DNA of 64,000 nt from Phycisphaerales bacterium UBA7800 (GCA_002480565.1 DLCK01000051.1:129575-193574), one strand, 5' to 3'. Positions 9,331 through 18,089 are shown, counted from the stretch's first letter. Program-made: numbers and translations. Notes: a model not told the origin generated them from the sequence alone.

Positions 9331-10435
9331 TTAGCGTGCCTTGGCGCGACGGCGGAGTTCGGATTCCACGAACCCGTGAATTTCACCATCCATCACGCGT
9401 TGCGGGTTACCCATTTCAAAGTTGGTTCGGTGATCCTTGACGCGGTTGTCGTAGAAGACATAGCTTCGGATTTGCGTGCCCCAACCCATGTCCAGCTTGC
9501 CGCCGGATTCAGCGAGTTGTTCGGCATCGCGTTTTTCCTGTTCCATGAGTTCGAGCTTGCCTTTGAGGATGGACATCGCCTGGCGACGGTTTTGTTCCTG
9601 GCTTCGTTCATTGGAGCAGACGACTGCCATGCCGGTGGGCAGGTGAATCATGCGCACCGCGGAGGCGACTTTGTTGACGTTCTGACCACCGGGGCCTGAG
9701 CTTCGTGCAAAGCAGGTGATTTCCAGGTCTTTTTCATCAATCTCAAATTCGCCGGTGTCTTCGAATTCAGGAATGACGTCGACTGCTGCAAAGCTGGTTT
9801 GACGTTTGCCCTGAGCATTAAAGGGTGACACACGAGCCAGTCGATGGGTGCCACGTTCCGCCGAGAGATAGCCGTAGGCAAAGGGGCCTTTGATGTACAG
9901 CGTCACGTCCTTGAGACCTGCTTCTTCGCCGTAGGTTCGGTCCATCTCTGTGATGTCCCAACCCATTTTTTCACAGTAGTACAGGTACATGCGCATGAGC
10001 ATCTCGGTCCAGTCCTGAGCCTCGGTCCCACCTTCGCGGGAGTAGATCGTCAGATAGCAGTTGCGTCCGTCATACTTGTTGGACAGCAGTGCCATGAGAT
10101 CGAGTTTCTCAATGGTCTTTTCCAGCGTGGTGGCCTGGTCATCGACTTCCTGAAGTGTTTCTTCGTCGTCAGCCTCCTGTGCCATTTCCAGCATCAGCAG
10201 GGCTTCTTCGACTTCAGTCATGGCTTCGTCGACGGGTTCGACGATGACTTTGATGCTCTTGAGTTCCGCTAAGACTTTATTGGCAACAGTCTGGTCATCC
10301 CAGAAGTCCGGCGCATTGAGCTTTTTCTCAAGCTCTTCTCTTTTGGCCTGTCTCTTATCGTAGTTAAAGAGAGTCACGGATGGTTAAGATCCGCGCCTTG
10401 AGGTTGTCCAGGAAGTTAGATAGATTCTCGCGCAT
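9331..10435 (-). CDS. prfB: Peptide chain release factor 2, expressed through a +1 frameshift
   Basis: RF2 ends translation at UGA and UAA. The main frame shows the codon-reading SPF motif (RVSPFNAQG) and the hydrolysis motif GGQ (SSGPGGQNVNK). The N-terminus is in another frame: an ATG at 10435 opens 23 codons ending in RDSL, then a TAA at 10366-10364. Slipping one base forward on CTT continues as NYDKRQAKREELE, aligning with the RGYL-stop-DYD junction of E. coli RF2. The joined product is 367 residues, the normal size. A GTG at 10377 would give a product lacking the first helix and is less likely. The stop is UAA rather than the usual UGA, and no AGGGGG-like stimulator lies just upstream. 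Confidence 0.9.
10363..10369 (-). promoter_or_regulatory. Programmed +1 frameshift site CTT-TAA-C of prfB
   Basis: Reading the minus strand, the slippery heptamer is CTTTAAC, fitting the known CUU-URA-C pattern, with a C after the stop (a weak termination context). The in-frame peptide before it and the shifted frame after it both match RF2. An internal Shine-Dalgarno-like stimulator is not visible in the preceding bases (ACCATCCGTGACTCT). Confidence 0.85.
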
Positions 10436-10546
10436 AGTGGGGTAATGTACGCAGATTGCGACACTTTTGCAAAGGTCTACTGACGCTTTGTTGTGTTCCT
10501 GAGGCTAGGACGTCAATTTTGGTTCGTTGGAATCCGGAGGATTTGT

Positions 10547-10741
10547 TTTTAACACAAAGGCACGAAGGGCACGAAGGTCACGAAGAAAGGCATTGAATGG
10601 GAATTTTTATGACAAGAGCACTTCGCAAATTCAGGCAGATTATAGACAAGCATTTTTGATTTGCTTTCGTCTATATCATCTGTGGTTCAAAACTGTCTTA
10701 AACTTCGTGTCCTTCGTGATCTTCGTGCCTTCGTGTTAAAA
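10547..10741. repeat. Inverted pair of 9-bp arrays (CACGAAGGN family)
   Basis: Left array 10547-10585 (CACGAAGGG, CACGAAGGT units after AACACAAAGG). The right array, 10703-10741, is its reverse complement over 39 bases with four mismatches. The 117 bases between hold no convincing gene. They contain a weaker inner inverted pair, CAGATTATAGAC (about 10637) against GTCTATATCATCTG (about 10669), like a second, older array. The rest of 10436-10807 shows nothing else. Confidence 0.75.
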
Positions 10742-10807
10742 GACCTTAAGACTGATTACTCGAGAAGGATGATTCTTGCCCTTAATTTATCCCCATGAAT
10801 GAAGGTG

Positions 10808-11695
10808 TCACTTAATCTTCGCCAACTGATCAATGACGGTATGTACTGCTTGTGTTCCCTTGTCACCCAAGCCATTTACCGAGGCGCTGCGGAAGAGATG
10901 TTCCGCATGGGCTAGCGTGGTTAAGGGCAACTTCTGCGCCCGGGCAGCTTCCTGGATGATGTTCAAATCTTTAAGCAGGTAATCGATCATGAAGCCCGGT
11001 GCATGATTGCCATCGAGAATTTGCGGGCCGAGATTGGATATCTGCCAACTCCCGCCTGCTCCAGCACTGACCACTTCAAGCATCTTCACAGGGGCAAGTC
11101 CGTTGGCTTTGGCCATGGCTATCGCTTCGCAGACCCCGATGAGATTGATCGACACCGCAATTTGATTGCACGCTTTACAGGTCTGCCCCGCGCCACTGTC
11201 GCCGACATGCGTGATGTTTTTGCCCATCACCTCTAGTAATGGCAATACCGCATCAAACGTCTTTCGGGGGCCTCCGACCATGATGCTCAAAGTGCCTGCT
11301 TGGGCGCCGACGTCTCCGCCGGACACCGGGGCATCTAAATGTGTCACGCCAATGTCAGCAAGCCGCTTGGCAAAGTCGCGTGTGGCTATGGGACTGATCG
11401 TCGAGTGATCCACCGTGATGAGTCCGGCTTTGGCGGTGGTCGCAATACCCTTATCTCCAAAGAGAACGGACTGGACATCCGGCGAGTCGGTCACATTGAT
11501 GAAGATCACGCTCACGTCACTATCTGCCATTTGCGCTGGACTATCGCAAATGGTTGCACCCACTTGAGCCAGCGAATCGCATTTACTGGCAGTCCGATTC
11601 CAAACCGAAACCTGATGCCCAGCCTTGAGCAGATTCGTGGCCATGGCACTACCCATGATGCCCATCCCGATGTATCCGACGTGTTGTGGTGTCAT
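10808..11695 (-). CDS. NAD(P)-dependent beta-hydroxyacid dehydrogenase (HIBADH/tartronate semialdehyde reductase family)
   Basis: 295 residues from the ATG at 11695. The Rossmann start GYIGMGIMGSAMATNLLKAG is the family signature at the extreme N-terminus, which is why I rejected the 52 extra upstream residues. The substrate-binding motif DAPVSGGDVGAQAGTLSIMV and the catalytic-Lys helix GQTCKACNQIAVS follow. This family oxidises 3-hydroxyisobutyrate, tartronate semialdehyde or similar short hydroxyacids in the cytosol. The neighbours do not identify a pathway, so the substrate stays open. Confidence 0.88.
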   Translation of the reverse strand: MTPQHVGYIGMGIMGSAMATNLLKAGHQVSVWNRTASKCDSLAQVGATICDSPAQMADSDVSVIFINVTDSPDVQSVLFGDKGIATTAKAGLITVDHSTISPIATRDFAKRLADIGVTHLDAPVSGGDVGAQAGTLSIMVGGPRKTFDAVLPLLEVMGKNITHVGDSGAGQTCKACNQIAVSINLIGVCEAIAMAKANGLAPVKMLEVVSAGAGGSWQISNLGPQILDGNHAPGFMIDYLLKDLNIIQEAARAQKLPLTTLAHAEHLFRSASVNGLGDKGTQAVHTVIDQLAKIK

Positions 11696-11879
11696 ATTGT
11701 CGCTTTCGATTTGACGGTGTTTTACCCTAGCATCTTGTGGTTCATGGTAATACATCAAAAACAACTTTTCAGGATCAGCCTCTGGCAGTTGATATTCCTG
11801 CTGTAAAAGGTAAGTTGTTATGACTGGTAATTGTATATTACGAATACTCATCCGATACGAACTCTTGAAAGGTACGACC

Positions 11880-12794
11880 GTGACCTATACCAAAACGTTG
11901 GCGTGGACCCTGGTAGCTGGCATGATGATTGGCAGCGTTGGCTGTGTTTCACAGAAACAGGCAGATGATCTGCAGACCCTTTACCGTCGTAGCCAGGAGC
12001 AGGTCATTGACCTCAAGGCTCAGCTTGAAGAGTGCAACAAACGCGTCGTCGCCATGTCCTCACAGCCTGTACCTCAACCACAGCCTCCACAAGTCGTCCA
12101 GGACCCCAACCTGCTCGCTCAGCTCCAATCGCTCAAGTCCGAGCGTGTCCGTCTGAATCAGGCTTTGGCTGAAGCACAACAAGCTTTGATTGCAGCAAGT
12201 CAGACCACCATCCTCCCCGTGGAAATGGATAACGACCTGCAACAACTCGCTCAGTCCAACGGTGCGATGATGCAGTACGACAAGAAGCTTGGCATGATCA
12301 AGTTCTCCAGTGACCTGACTTTTGCATCCGGTTCAACGACTATCTCCGCAGGTGCAAAGACCGGACTTGCTCAACTGGCAGGGATCATGAAACAACCCAC
12401 AGCACAAAAGTATGAGCTTCGCATCGTCGGTCACACCGACAATGTCCGTATCGGCAAGCCTTCCACCAAGGCAGCACATCCCACCAACTGGCACCTGTCC
12501 GTGCATCGGGCTATCGCAGTCAAGGATGTACTCTCAGCAGCAGGCGTCGATAATGTCCGTTTGCAGGTTGCAGGCAACGGCGAGTATCGCCCCGTCGTCC
12601 CCAACGCACCACGTCGTGGCAATGCTGCAAACCGTCGTGTGGAAATCTACATCGTCCCGTTGAACTATCAACGTGTCGAAAACACCGTCTCCTCCGATGT
12701 GCCGGTAATGAGTACCACGCCTGCTGCGTCCGCTGGGACCTCCGCACCGACACTGCCTGTCCCACGTCCCACAAGTCCCGAAGCATTCAAATAA
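11880..12794 (+). CDS. OmpA-family peptidoglycan-binding lipoprotein
   Basis: 304 residues from GTG at 11880, preceded by GAAAGG at a good distance; earlier starts add a non-signal stretch. The signal ends in the lipobox SVGC, so the protein should be lipid-anchored. Residues 25-60 form a predicted coiled coil (Gln/Glu/Leu rich), then a Pro-Gln linker, a second helix, and an OmpA-like domain at about 130-265. That domain has GHTDN and the peptidoglycan-contact stretch NRRVEIYI. A Ser/Thr/Pro-rich tail follows. It probably ties the outer membrane to the wall. A terminator follows the gene. Confidence 0.88.
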   Translation: MTYTKTLAWTLVAGMMIGSVGCVSQKQADDLQTLYRRSQEQVIDLKAQLEECNKRVVAMSSQPVPQPQPPQVVQDPNLLAQLQSLKSERVRLNQALAEAQQALIAASQTTILPVEMDNDLQQLAQSNGAMMQYDKKLGMIKFSSDLTFASGSTTISAGAKTGLAQLAGIMKQPTAQKYELRIVGHTDNVRIGKPSTKAAHPTNWHLSVHRAIAVKDVLSAAGVDNVRLQVAGNGEYRPVVPNAPRRGNAANRRVEIYIVPLNYQRVENTVSSDVPVMSTTPAASAGTSAPTLPVPRPTSPEAFK

Positions 12795-12834
12795 AAATGC
12801 AGTCGGTTTGAGACAATCCAATTTTGTACCCATC

Positions 12835-12865
12835 ACAACACCGGCATCCGTCGGTGTTGTTTTTA
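12835..12865 (+). terminator. Rho-independent terminator after the OmpA lipoprotein gene
   Basis: Stem ACAACACCG / CGGTGTTGT (9 bp) at 12835-12860 with an 8-base loop, followed by a short T tract. Confidence 0.85.
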
Positions 12866-12897
12866 AAACAGATGACGAACCGTTATTTTGAAATGCA

Positions 12898-13122
12898 TTT
12901 TTAACCGCAGAGACGCAGAGGTCTCAGAGCTAAGAGAGTTTTAGATGATTGATGTTTATCATTCTCAAGCACAGTGCTGAGCACTTTCGTGCGAAGTGTG
13001 GGATATTTTTGTCAACCGATAATCGCACCCATCCCAGTCTTCACTGCGTTTAGACTTGGGCTTCATCACAAAATGATTCTTTCTCTCTTACCTCTGAGTC
13101 CTCTGCGTCTCTGCGGTAAAAA
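12898..13122. repeat. Inverted composite repeat: two GCAGAG arrays facing each other
   Basis: Left array 12898-12938 and right array 13082-13122 carry 9-bp units (CGCAGAGGN, CTCAGAGNN) in inverted orientation. Next to each, on the inner side, is a hairpin whose outer ends resemble the one at 4231: GCCCAAGTCT...AGACTGGG read on minus at 13033-13061, and AAGCACAG...GTGTGGGATAT near 12970-13010. The stems differ but the junctions (TGAG, GAAG, GGGATAT) recur. No gene lies inside. It sits directly upstream of nadE. Confidence 0.7.
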
Positions 13123-13182
13123 ATGAATCACAGTATGATTGGGAATATTCGAAGTTCGAATTTTTCACGGAGTGAACCAGCC

Positions 13183-14880
13183 ATGCGGATTGCCCTGGCA
13201 CAAATCAACCCAACCGTCGGGGATATCTCCGGCAATATGCATCTGATCCTTGATAGCATCGACAAGGCACGCGCGGATAAAGCAGACCTCGTCGTCTTCC
13301 CGGAGTTGGCACTCATCGGATACCCACCGCGTGACCTGCTCATGAAGCCTGCTGCGATTCGGATGTGTCAACAGGCAGTGGAACGCATCGCAGAAGCCTG
13401 CACGGGCATCGCTGCTATCGTCGGTTATCCCTGCCCGTCGGAGACTGATCGTGGACTTGCACTCTTCAATGCAGCAGCACTCTGCTTTGATGGCAAGCTC
13501 CAACACCGTTATGTCAAGAACCTGCTGCCGACTTATGACGTCTTTGATGAACGTCGCTATTTCGAGCCCGGTTACCGCGCGCATGATCAACACAATCAAG
13601 TCGCCTTGTACAAAGGTGTCAAGATCGGCGTGACCATCTGCGAAGACCTCTGGACTGATCCTGCTGTCATTGACCGTCAGCTTTATCACCAGGACCCGGT
13701 TAAAGACCTGGTCAACAAAGGCGCGCAGATCATTGTCAATTGCTCTGCATCACCGTTTGTGATGGATAAGCATGACAAACGTATCCAGCTTCTGCAGAAC
13801 ACCGCCCGACGCTTTAACGTGCCGGTCTTCTATTGCAATCAGGTGGGGGGCAACGACGAACTGGTCTTCGATGGCAATAGCTGCGCGGTCGACAAGTTGG
13901 GTAATGTCATCGGCCACAGTGCTGCATTCGAATCCGACTTGCCGGTTGTGGATACCGAGGTCGCGACACCCGTGGAAGTCATCCCTATGAATTCCAGAGA
14001 GTCCGCTTACTACGCATTGGTATTGGGGCTGCGTGACTACTGTCGCAAGTGTGGTTTTAAGTCCATCGTTCTGGGACTCAGTGGCGGGATCGACTCAGCG
14101 TTAACCTGTGCGATTGCGGTCTCTGCATTGGGCAAGGAAAATGTCCGCGGCGTGACCATGCCATCACGTTACAGTTCCGACGGCTCGGTCAGTGATGCAG
14201 AGGACTTGGCCAATCGCTTGGGGATCAAGTTCCATACCGTCCCCATTGCTGACCCGCATCAAACTTTGGAGACATTACTCGGCCCGCATTTTGAAGGTCG
14301 CGAACCTGACGTCACCGAGGAAAATATCCAGGCCCGCATCCGTGGCGTGATCCTGATGGCCTTCTCCAACAAGTTCGGTTCACTGCTGGTCACCACCGGC
14401 AACAAGTCCGAACTGGCGGTCGGCTACTGCACTCTCTACGGAGACATGTGCGGCGGGATGGCAGTTCTAAGTGACGTCCCCAAGACTACCGTCTGGGCCT
14501 TGTCCAAATGGATCAACAATTCTGAGAACAGTCCTTTGCGCAAGGCATATAACTGTGCTGTGATTCCCGAAAACTCCATCACCAAACCGCCCAGTGCGGA
14601 GTTGCGACCCGACCAATGCGATCAGGATTCGCTGCCGGAGTATGAGATTTTGGATCAGATTGTCGAGCGATATGTTGAACGCGAACAGTCTGCCGACCAG
14701 ATCATCGAGCAGACCGGCTTTGAACGTGACATGGTGTTGAGGTTCGTCCAACTCATCGACCGCAACGAATATAAACGCAAGCAGGCAGCCCCCGGAATCA
14801 AAATCACCAGTCGGGCGTTTGGCGTGGGACGCCGCATGCCCATGGCCCAGCAATATGACAATCGCAAGACGCTTGAATGA
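13183..14880 (+). CDS. nadE: Glutamine-dependent NAD+ synthetase
   Basis: 565 residues converting deamido-NAD to NAD with glutamine nitrogen, the last step of NAD synthesis in the cytosol. The N-terminal nitrilase-type glutaminase domain has the catalytic triad contexts FPELALIGYPPRDLL (Glu), HRYVKNLLPTYDVFDE (Lys) and GVTICEDLW (Cys). The synthetase domain begins near residue 300 with the ATP loop LGLSGGIDSALT, then GNKSELAVGYCTLYGD. I chose ATG 13183 (GGAG upstream, MRIALAQINPTVGD is the family start) because the 20 residues before it fall in the repeat element. Confidence 0.95.
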   Translation: MRIALAQINPTVGDISGNMHLILDSIDKARADKADLVVFPELALIGYPPRDLLMKPAAIRMCQQAVERIAEACTGIAAIVGYPCPSETDRGLALFNAAALCFDGKLQHRYVKNLLPTYDVFDERRYFEPGYRAHDQHNQVALYKGVKIGVTICEDLWTDPAVIDRQLYHQDPVKDLVNKGAQIIVNCSASPFVMDKHDKRIQLLQNTARRFNVPVFYCNQVGGNDELVFDGNSCAVDKLGNVIGHSAAFESDLPVVDTEVATPVEVIPMNSRESAYYALVLGLRDYCRKCGFKSIVLGLSGGIDSALTCAIAVSALGKENVRGVTMPSRYSSDGSVSDAEDLANRLGIKFHTVPIADPHQTLETLLGPHFEGREPDVTEENIQARIRGVILMAFSNKFGSLLVTTGNKSELAVGYCTLYGDMCGGMAVLSDVPKTTVWALSKWINNSENSPLRKAYNCAVIPENSITKPPSAELRPDQCDQDSLPEYEILDQIVERYVEREQSADQIIEQTGFERDMVLRFVQLIDRNEYKRKQAAPGIKITSRAFGVGRRMPMAQQYDNRKTLE

Positions 14881-14981
14881 AGTTCCAGGTAGAGTGTGTG
14901 GAGCAAAGGGATACCCACCAATATTCACATTTCCTGTTCAAAAACATTGCACATGATCGTCTGTCATGCCATGATTATTGC

Positions 14982-15311
14982 ATGACATCTGCCGGTTCAT
15001 TTGACGATATTCCTTTTGGCGACGAAATGGGAACTGATGGCGGTTCTTTTGATCCATTAGATTCTCAATCTGATCCGTTTCGCCCACCAGACATTCCCAC
15101 TGAGGTTCATTGCATTCACTGCAATCAGGAATATGAAAGTTACTTGATTCAATGGCGAGTGGAGACGGATGCTGATGGCAAAGCCATAGGCTTCTGGTGT
15201 TGCCCGATCCCAAATTGTGATGGCAAGGGATTTGGTTTTGATATCTTTCCAACTGACCCGGATTACCTTGATTCGGATGGTGAAAAAATGTGGTGTGATG
15301 ACGAAGATTAA
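14982..15311 (+). CDS. Hypothetical acidic zinc-ribbon-like protein
   Basis: 109 residues from ATG 14982; an alternative ATG at 14877 overlaps the nadE stop and adds 35 Cys/His-rich residues that look non-coding. The visible core has CIHCNQEY and FWCCPIPNCDGKGFGFDIFP, four or five cysteines fitting a metal-binding ribbon, with a strongly acidic C-terminus (DSDGEKMWCDDED). No function recognised. It follows nadE on the same strand. Confidence 0.55.
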   Translation: MTSAGSFDDIPFGDEMGTDGGSFDPLDSQSDPFRPPDIPTEVHCIHCNQEYESYLIQWRVETDADGKAIGFWCCPIPNCDGKGFGFDIFPTDPDYLDSDGEKMWCDDED

Positions 15312-15395
15312 TTTGATGTAACCGTATGAGGTGCTTCGATCAAAGAGAACCTTATTTTTCGGCTGCTTTGGCGTGATACGGTGTTAATGAGAATT

Positions 15396-15436
15396 GATAA
15401 TATCTATTGACGATATTATCGTAAAAGGATAATATC
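15396..15436 (+). promoter_or_regulatory. higBA operator: three copies of one 9-mer
   Basis: GATAATATC (15396-15404) and its exact reverse complement GATATTATC (15412-15420) form an inverted repeat with a 7-base spacer. A third GATAATATC at 15428-15436 overlaps the region just ahead of the HigB start at 15441. A TTGACG at 15407 could be the -35 element. HigA antitoxins bind such palindromes to repress their own operon, so this is the likely operator. Confidence 0.7.
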
Positions 15437-15440
15437 AGGC

Positions 15441-15746
15441 ATGTCCATTCGGTCTTTTAAAGATGCGGATACCCAACGAGTATGGGATGGGGAGTCCCCC
15501 AAACGCATTGCTCGCAATCTACTGAAGGTTGAAGACCGAAAATTGACCATGATTGACAGTGCAAAGTCGCTTGACGATTTGCGTGTGCCACCGAGTAACC
15601 ATCTTGAAGCCCTTAAAGGCAAGCGTCTTGGGCAACATTCGATTCGGATAAATATTCAGTGGCGTGTCTGTTTCACATGGATCGATGGTGAGGCATGGGA
15701 TGTCCAGATCGTGGATTATCACGATGAGAGTAAGCGGAGAAAGTAA
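15441..15746 (+). CDS. higB: HigB-family type II toxin (RelE/ParE fold)
   Basis: 101 residues, the usual size for HigB, a ribosome-dependent mRNA-cleaving toxin. The family pattern is clear: SFKDADTQRVWDGE at the start, LRVPPSNHLEALKGKRLGQHSIRI in the middle, and WRVCFTW...VQIVDYHDE near the end. It is the first gene of a pair, with the antitoxin ten bases downstream, which is the characteristic higBA order. Confidence 0.9.
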   Translation: MSIRSFKDADTQRVWDGESPKRIARNLLKVEDRKLTMIDSAKSLDDLRVPPSNHLEALKGKRLGQHSIRINIQWRVCFTWIDGEAWDVQIVDYHDESKRRK

Positions 15747-15756
15747 GGAACATAAC

Positions 15757-16050
15757 ATGACCAGAAAACGCAATCCATCAACACCAGGTGATATTCTCAA
15801 ACATGAGTTTATGGAGCCGTTGAGCTTGACTGCTTATCGCGTAGCTAAGCAGACGGGGCTTCAGCCTATTCATATTTCTGAAATTATCAAAGGAAAACGT
15901 CGCATCACCGCTGAGACATCGTTGTTGTTGGGCAAGTTTCTTGGGACATCAGCAACCTATTGGATGGATTTGCAAACCAGCCATGATCTGCGTATTGCCC
16001 AACGTGAGATGGCGGATCGACTCAAAGCGGTCATGCCCTATGTTGCTTAA
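15757..16050 (+). CDS. higA: HigA-family antitoxin (XRE helix-turn-helix)
   Basis: 97 residues from ATG 15757, preceded by AAGGAA. The N-terminus NPSTPGDILKHEFMEPLSLT and the helix-turn-helix AYRVAKQTGLQPIHISEIIK, followed by GKRRITAETSLLLGKFLG and the tail motif YWMDLQTSHDL, are the HigA/VapI signature. It neutralises HigB and should repress the operon through the 15396-15436 sites. Confidence 0.92.
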   Translation: MTRKRNPSTPGDILKHEFMEPLSLTAYRVAKQTGLQPIHISEIIKGKRRITAETSLLLGKFLGTSATYWMDLQTSHDLRIAQREMADRLKAVMPYVA

Positions 16051-16141
16051 TGAGTGTTACCAATTTGTTATTGATTGGTTGTATTAAGGTTGTTTGACTT
16101 GTTTGTTCACACAGTCATCTCAATGGTTTATCATTCAACGC

Positions 16142-16867
16142 ATGCATCAATACAAGTGTCCATCCTGTCGTGCGGTTTTGCCTAAGGAGCAGATTAATGT
16201 GTCCAAGGCTGTTGCGCATTGTCTGGGGTGTGGGAAGCTTTCATCGCTTGGTGATGTGATGGATTTTCAAGAGGTTCAGGAGCAGGTGCAGGATACGCCT
16301 TCGGGTTGTTTTGTCTGGGAGGAAGGATCGCGGATTCGGGTGCAGGCGACGTTGCGGTCGATCTCTGGGGCGATTGGCGCGTTATTCATTTCACTATTTT
16401 GGAATGGGATTGTGTCGGTCTTTGTGGTTATTGCGATCGCGGGTTTGTGGTCGAATTTAGTAGGGCCATTACCAGAATGGTTTCCGGCTCCTGATATGGA
16501 AGATGGCAAAGGTCTGCCGCTTGGGATGGCACTGTTTTTGTGTTTGTTTTTGACACCATTTGTGCTTATTGGTTCGTGCATGATTGCCGGGATTTTTTTG
16601 AACCTCTGGGGCAAAGTGGAAGTGATACTGGATGGTCCGCAGGGTAGTGTCCGAACCAGTGTCGGGCCGCTGGGTTGGACACGACGATTTGATGCCACAT
16701 CGGTCGATAAGGTCAGCATTGGCAGATCATCCGTGGAGACCAATGGCAAACGTGCGAAACTCATTCGCATTGAAGCAGACCGTACAATCAAGTTCGGCGG
16801 TCAACTCAACGACAAACGCCTGGAATGGATGCGGTCGGTACTCAAAAAACTTCTCGTGACCCAATAA
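16142..16867 (+). CDS. Hypothetical membrane protein with N-terminal zinc ribbon
   Basis: 241 residues from ATG 16142. The first 35 residues hold two Cys-X2-Cys pairs (KCPSCRAV and HCLGCGKL), a zinc ribbon. Two hydrophobic segments follow at about 80-105 and 130-165, then a soluble C-terminal domain resembling a PH-like or beta-rich fold. No family name recognised. It ends eight bases before the next gene on the same strand. Confidence 0.65.
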   Translation: MHQYKCPSCRAVLPKEQINVSKAVAHCLGCGKLSSLGDVMDFQEVQEQVQDTPSGCFVWEEGSRIRVQATLRSISGAIGALFISLFWNGIVSVFVVIAIAGLWSNLVGPLPEWFPAPDMEDGKGLPLGMALFLCLFLTPFVLIGSCMIAGIFLNLWGKVEVILDGPQGSVRTSVGPLGWTRRFDATSVDKVSIGRSSVETNGKRAKLIRIEADRTIKFGGQLNDKRLEWMRSVLKKLLVTQ

Positions 16868-16875
16868 GCAGACAT

Positions 16876-17658
16876 ATGAAACCCTTTGATCATCAGGCCG
16901 GCAATTCTATCCCAATTCATGGCACGCAAATTTACGTCGAACAGACGGGCGATCCAACTGGTCATCCGGTGTTGTACTTGCCCGGCGGGTTTGGCCACAT
17001 CGGTGAGTTCAACAGTGTCATCCCTTCGCTACCCAATCATCTGCGACTTGTCGGCATCGACTCCCGCGGGCATGGCAAGTCGACGATGGGAGATTGCAAA
17101 CTCAACTATGCACAACTGGAAGATGATGTGCTGGCAGTCATAGAACAGTTACAACTCGATGAAGTGAGTCTGGTCGGAAACAGCGATGGGGGGATTGTGG
17201 CAATGCGATTGGCTGCAGGTGGGCGATGCAATGTGCAAAGTGTGTTGACGATTGGGGCGCATTGGCAGGTGGCGGATGACGACCCGGTGCGAGAGGATTT
17301 TAAACAGATCACCCCCGGAAGTTGGCGAGCGGAATTTCCGCAGACGTATGAGGAATATATGTCATTGAATCCTGAGCCGGACTTTGAACGGTTTGCTGAG
17401 GATGTGCTTGGGATGTGGCTTGATGATGATCCGGCAACGGGGTATCCGGGTGAAGCGGTACGACGGATTGCTTGTGAGATGTTGATTGTCCTGGGCGCGA
17501 ATGATCCGTATCTGACACGTGAATCCATGGAGGCGTTGGCTTCGCGCGTACCCAAAGCAAAGCTGGCGACAGTTGCCGATGCAGGGCATGCGGTGCATGA
17601 TGATCAACGCGATGCGTTTGTCGATTTGTTTAAACGGTTCTTTGAAAGCGTGGGATAA
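16876..17658 (+). CDS. Alpha/beta hydrolase
   Basis: 260 residues from ATG 16876. The oxyanion loop LYLPGGFGHIGEF, nucleophile elbow GNSDGG (Ser), acid in LGANDPYLT and catalytic His in ADAGHAVHDD are all in place, with GIDSRGHGKS at the usual position. It is cytosolic with no signal. Probably an esterase or C-C hydrolase-like enzyme; the substrate is not readable. It is close behind the zinc-ribbon membrane gene, so the two may be cotranscribed. Confidence 0.85.
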   Translation: MKPFDHQAGNSIPIHGTQIYVEQTGDPTGHPVLYLPGGFGHIGEFNSVIPSLPNHLRLVGIDSRGHGKSTMGDCKLNYAQLEDDVLAVIEQLQLDEVSLVGNSDGGIVAMRLAAGGRCNVQSVLTIGAHWQVADDDPVREDFKQITPGSWRAEFPQTYEEYMSLNPEPDFERFAEDVLGMWLDDDPATGYPGEAVRRIACEMLIVLGANDPYLTRESMEALASRVPKAKLATVADAGHAVHDDQRDAFVDLFKRFFESVG

Positions 17659-17738
17659 GAGAACCCGTCAGAATCGCTCCCTTTGGTCGTTCATCTGGCG
17701 ACTTGGGTTTGATTGAATTGAATCAAGTCTGAGTCGTT

Positions 17739-18089
17739 TCACCACGTGACGGTTTGGCGACGACGCGTGTAGGTCGTCTGGTTGTAATCGTCTTTTTGGG
17801 AACTGTTGCGATTTCGTGTGATGGTGGTGGTCTGTGAGGACTGCTCGGTGATGTAGCCTGCTGCGACTGAGGGGGTGTTGTCACGCCGACTGTAGTACCA
17901 GGTTTGATCTGATGGGATATTCGCATAGCCGTTGGTTTGGGCGATGGCTTGATGTTGAACTGTGTTGAAAACAGTGGACCGCAAGGGACGCGGCGGAGTC
18001 GTGGGGCAGTAACGTGCAGTAGACGACTGACAGCCCACAAGTCCCAAAGCCAGAATCAGCAATAGACAGGCGATGATCGCGCTCTTCAT
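17739..18089 (-). CDS. Small lipoprotein of unknown function
   Basis: 116 residues from ATG 18089, which has an excellent binding site (GGAGGGAG, six bases away). The signal MKSAIIACLLLILALGLVGC ends in the lipobox LVGC, so the protein should be lipid-anchored. The mature part is Thr/Gln/Arg/Tyr rich with no recognised domain. Confidence 0.7.
   Translation of the reverse strand: MKSAIIACLLLILALGLVGCQSSTARYCPTTPPRPLRSTVFNTVQHQAIAQTNGYANIPSDQTWYYSRRDNTPSVAAGYITEQSSQTTTITRNRNSSQKDDYNQTTYTRRRQTVTW

Noticed and set aside
10377..10378. Simple GTG start for prfB at 10377
   Set aside because: It would remove the first helix of RF2, while the upstream frame encodes a matching RF2 N-terminus joined through a slippery CTT-stop site.
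10527..10739. A 70-residue open frame across the CACGAAGG inverted arrays
   Set aside because: It consists mostly of translated repeat units and lacks a binding site or protein-like pattern.
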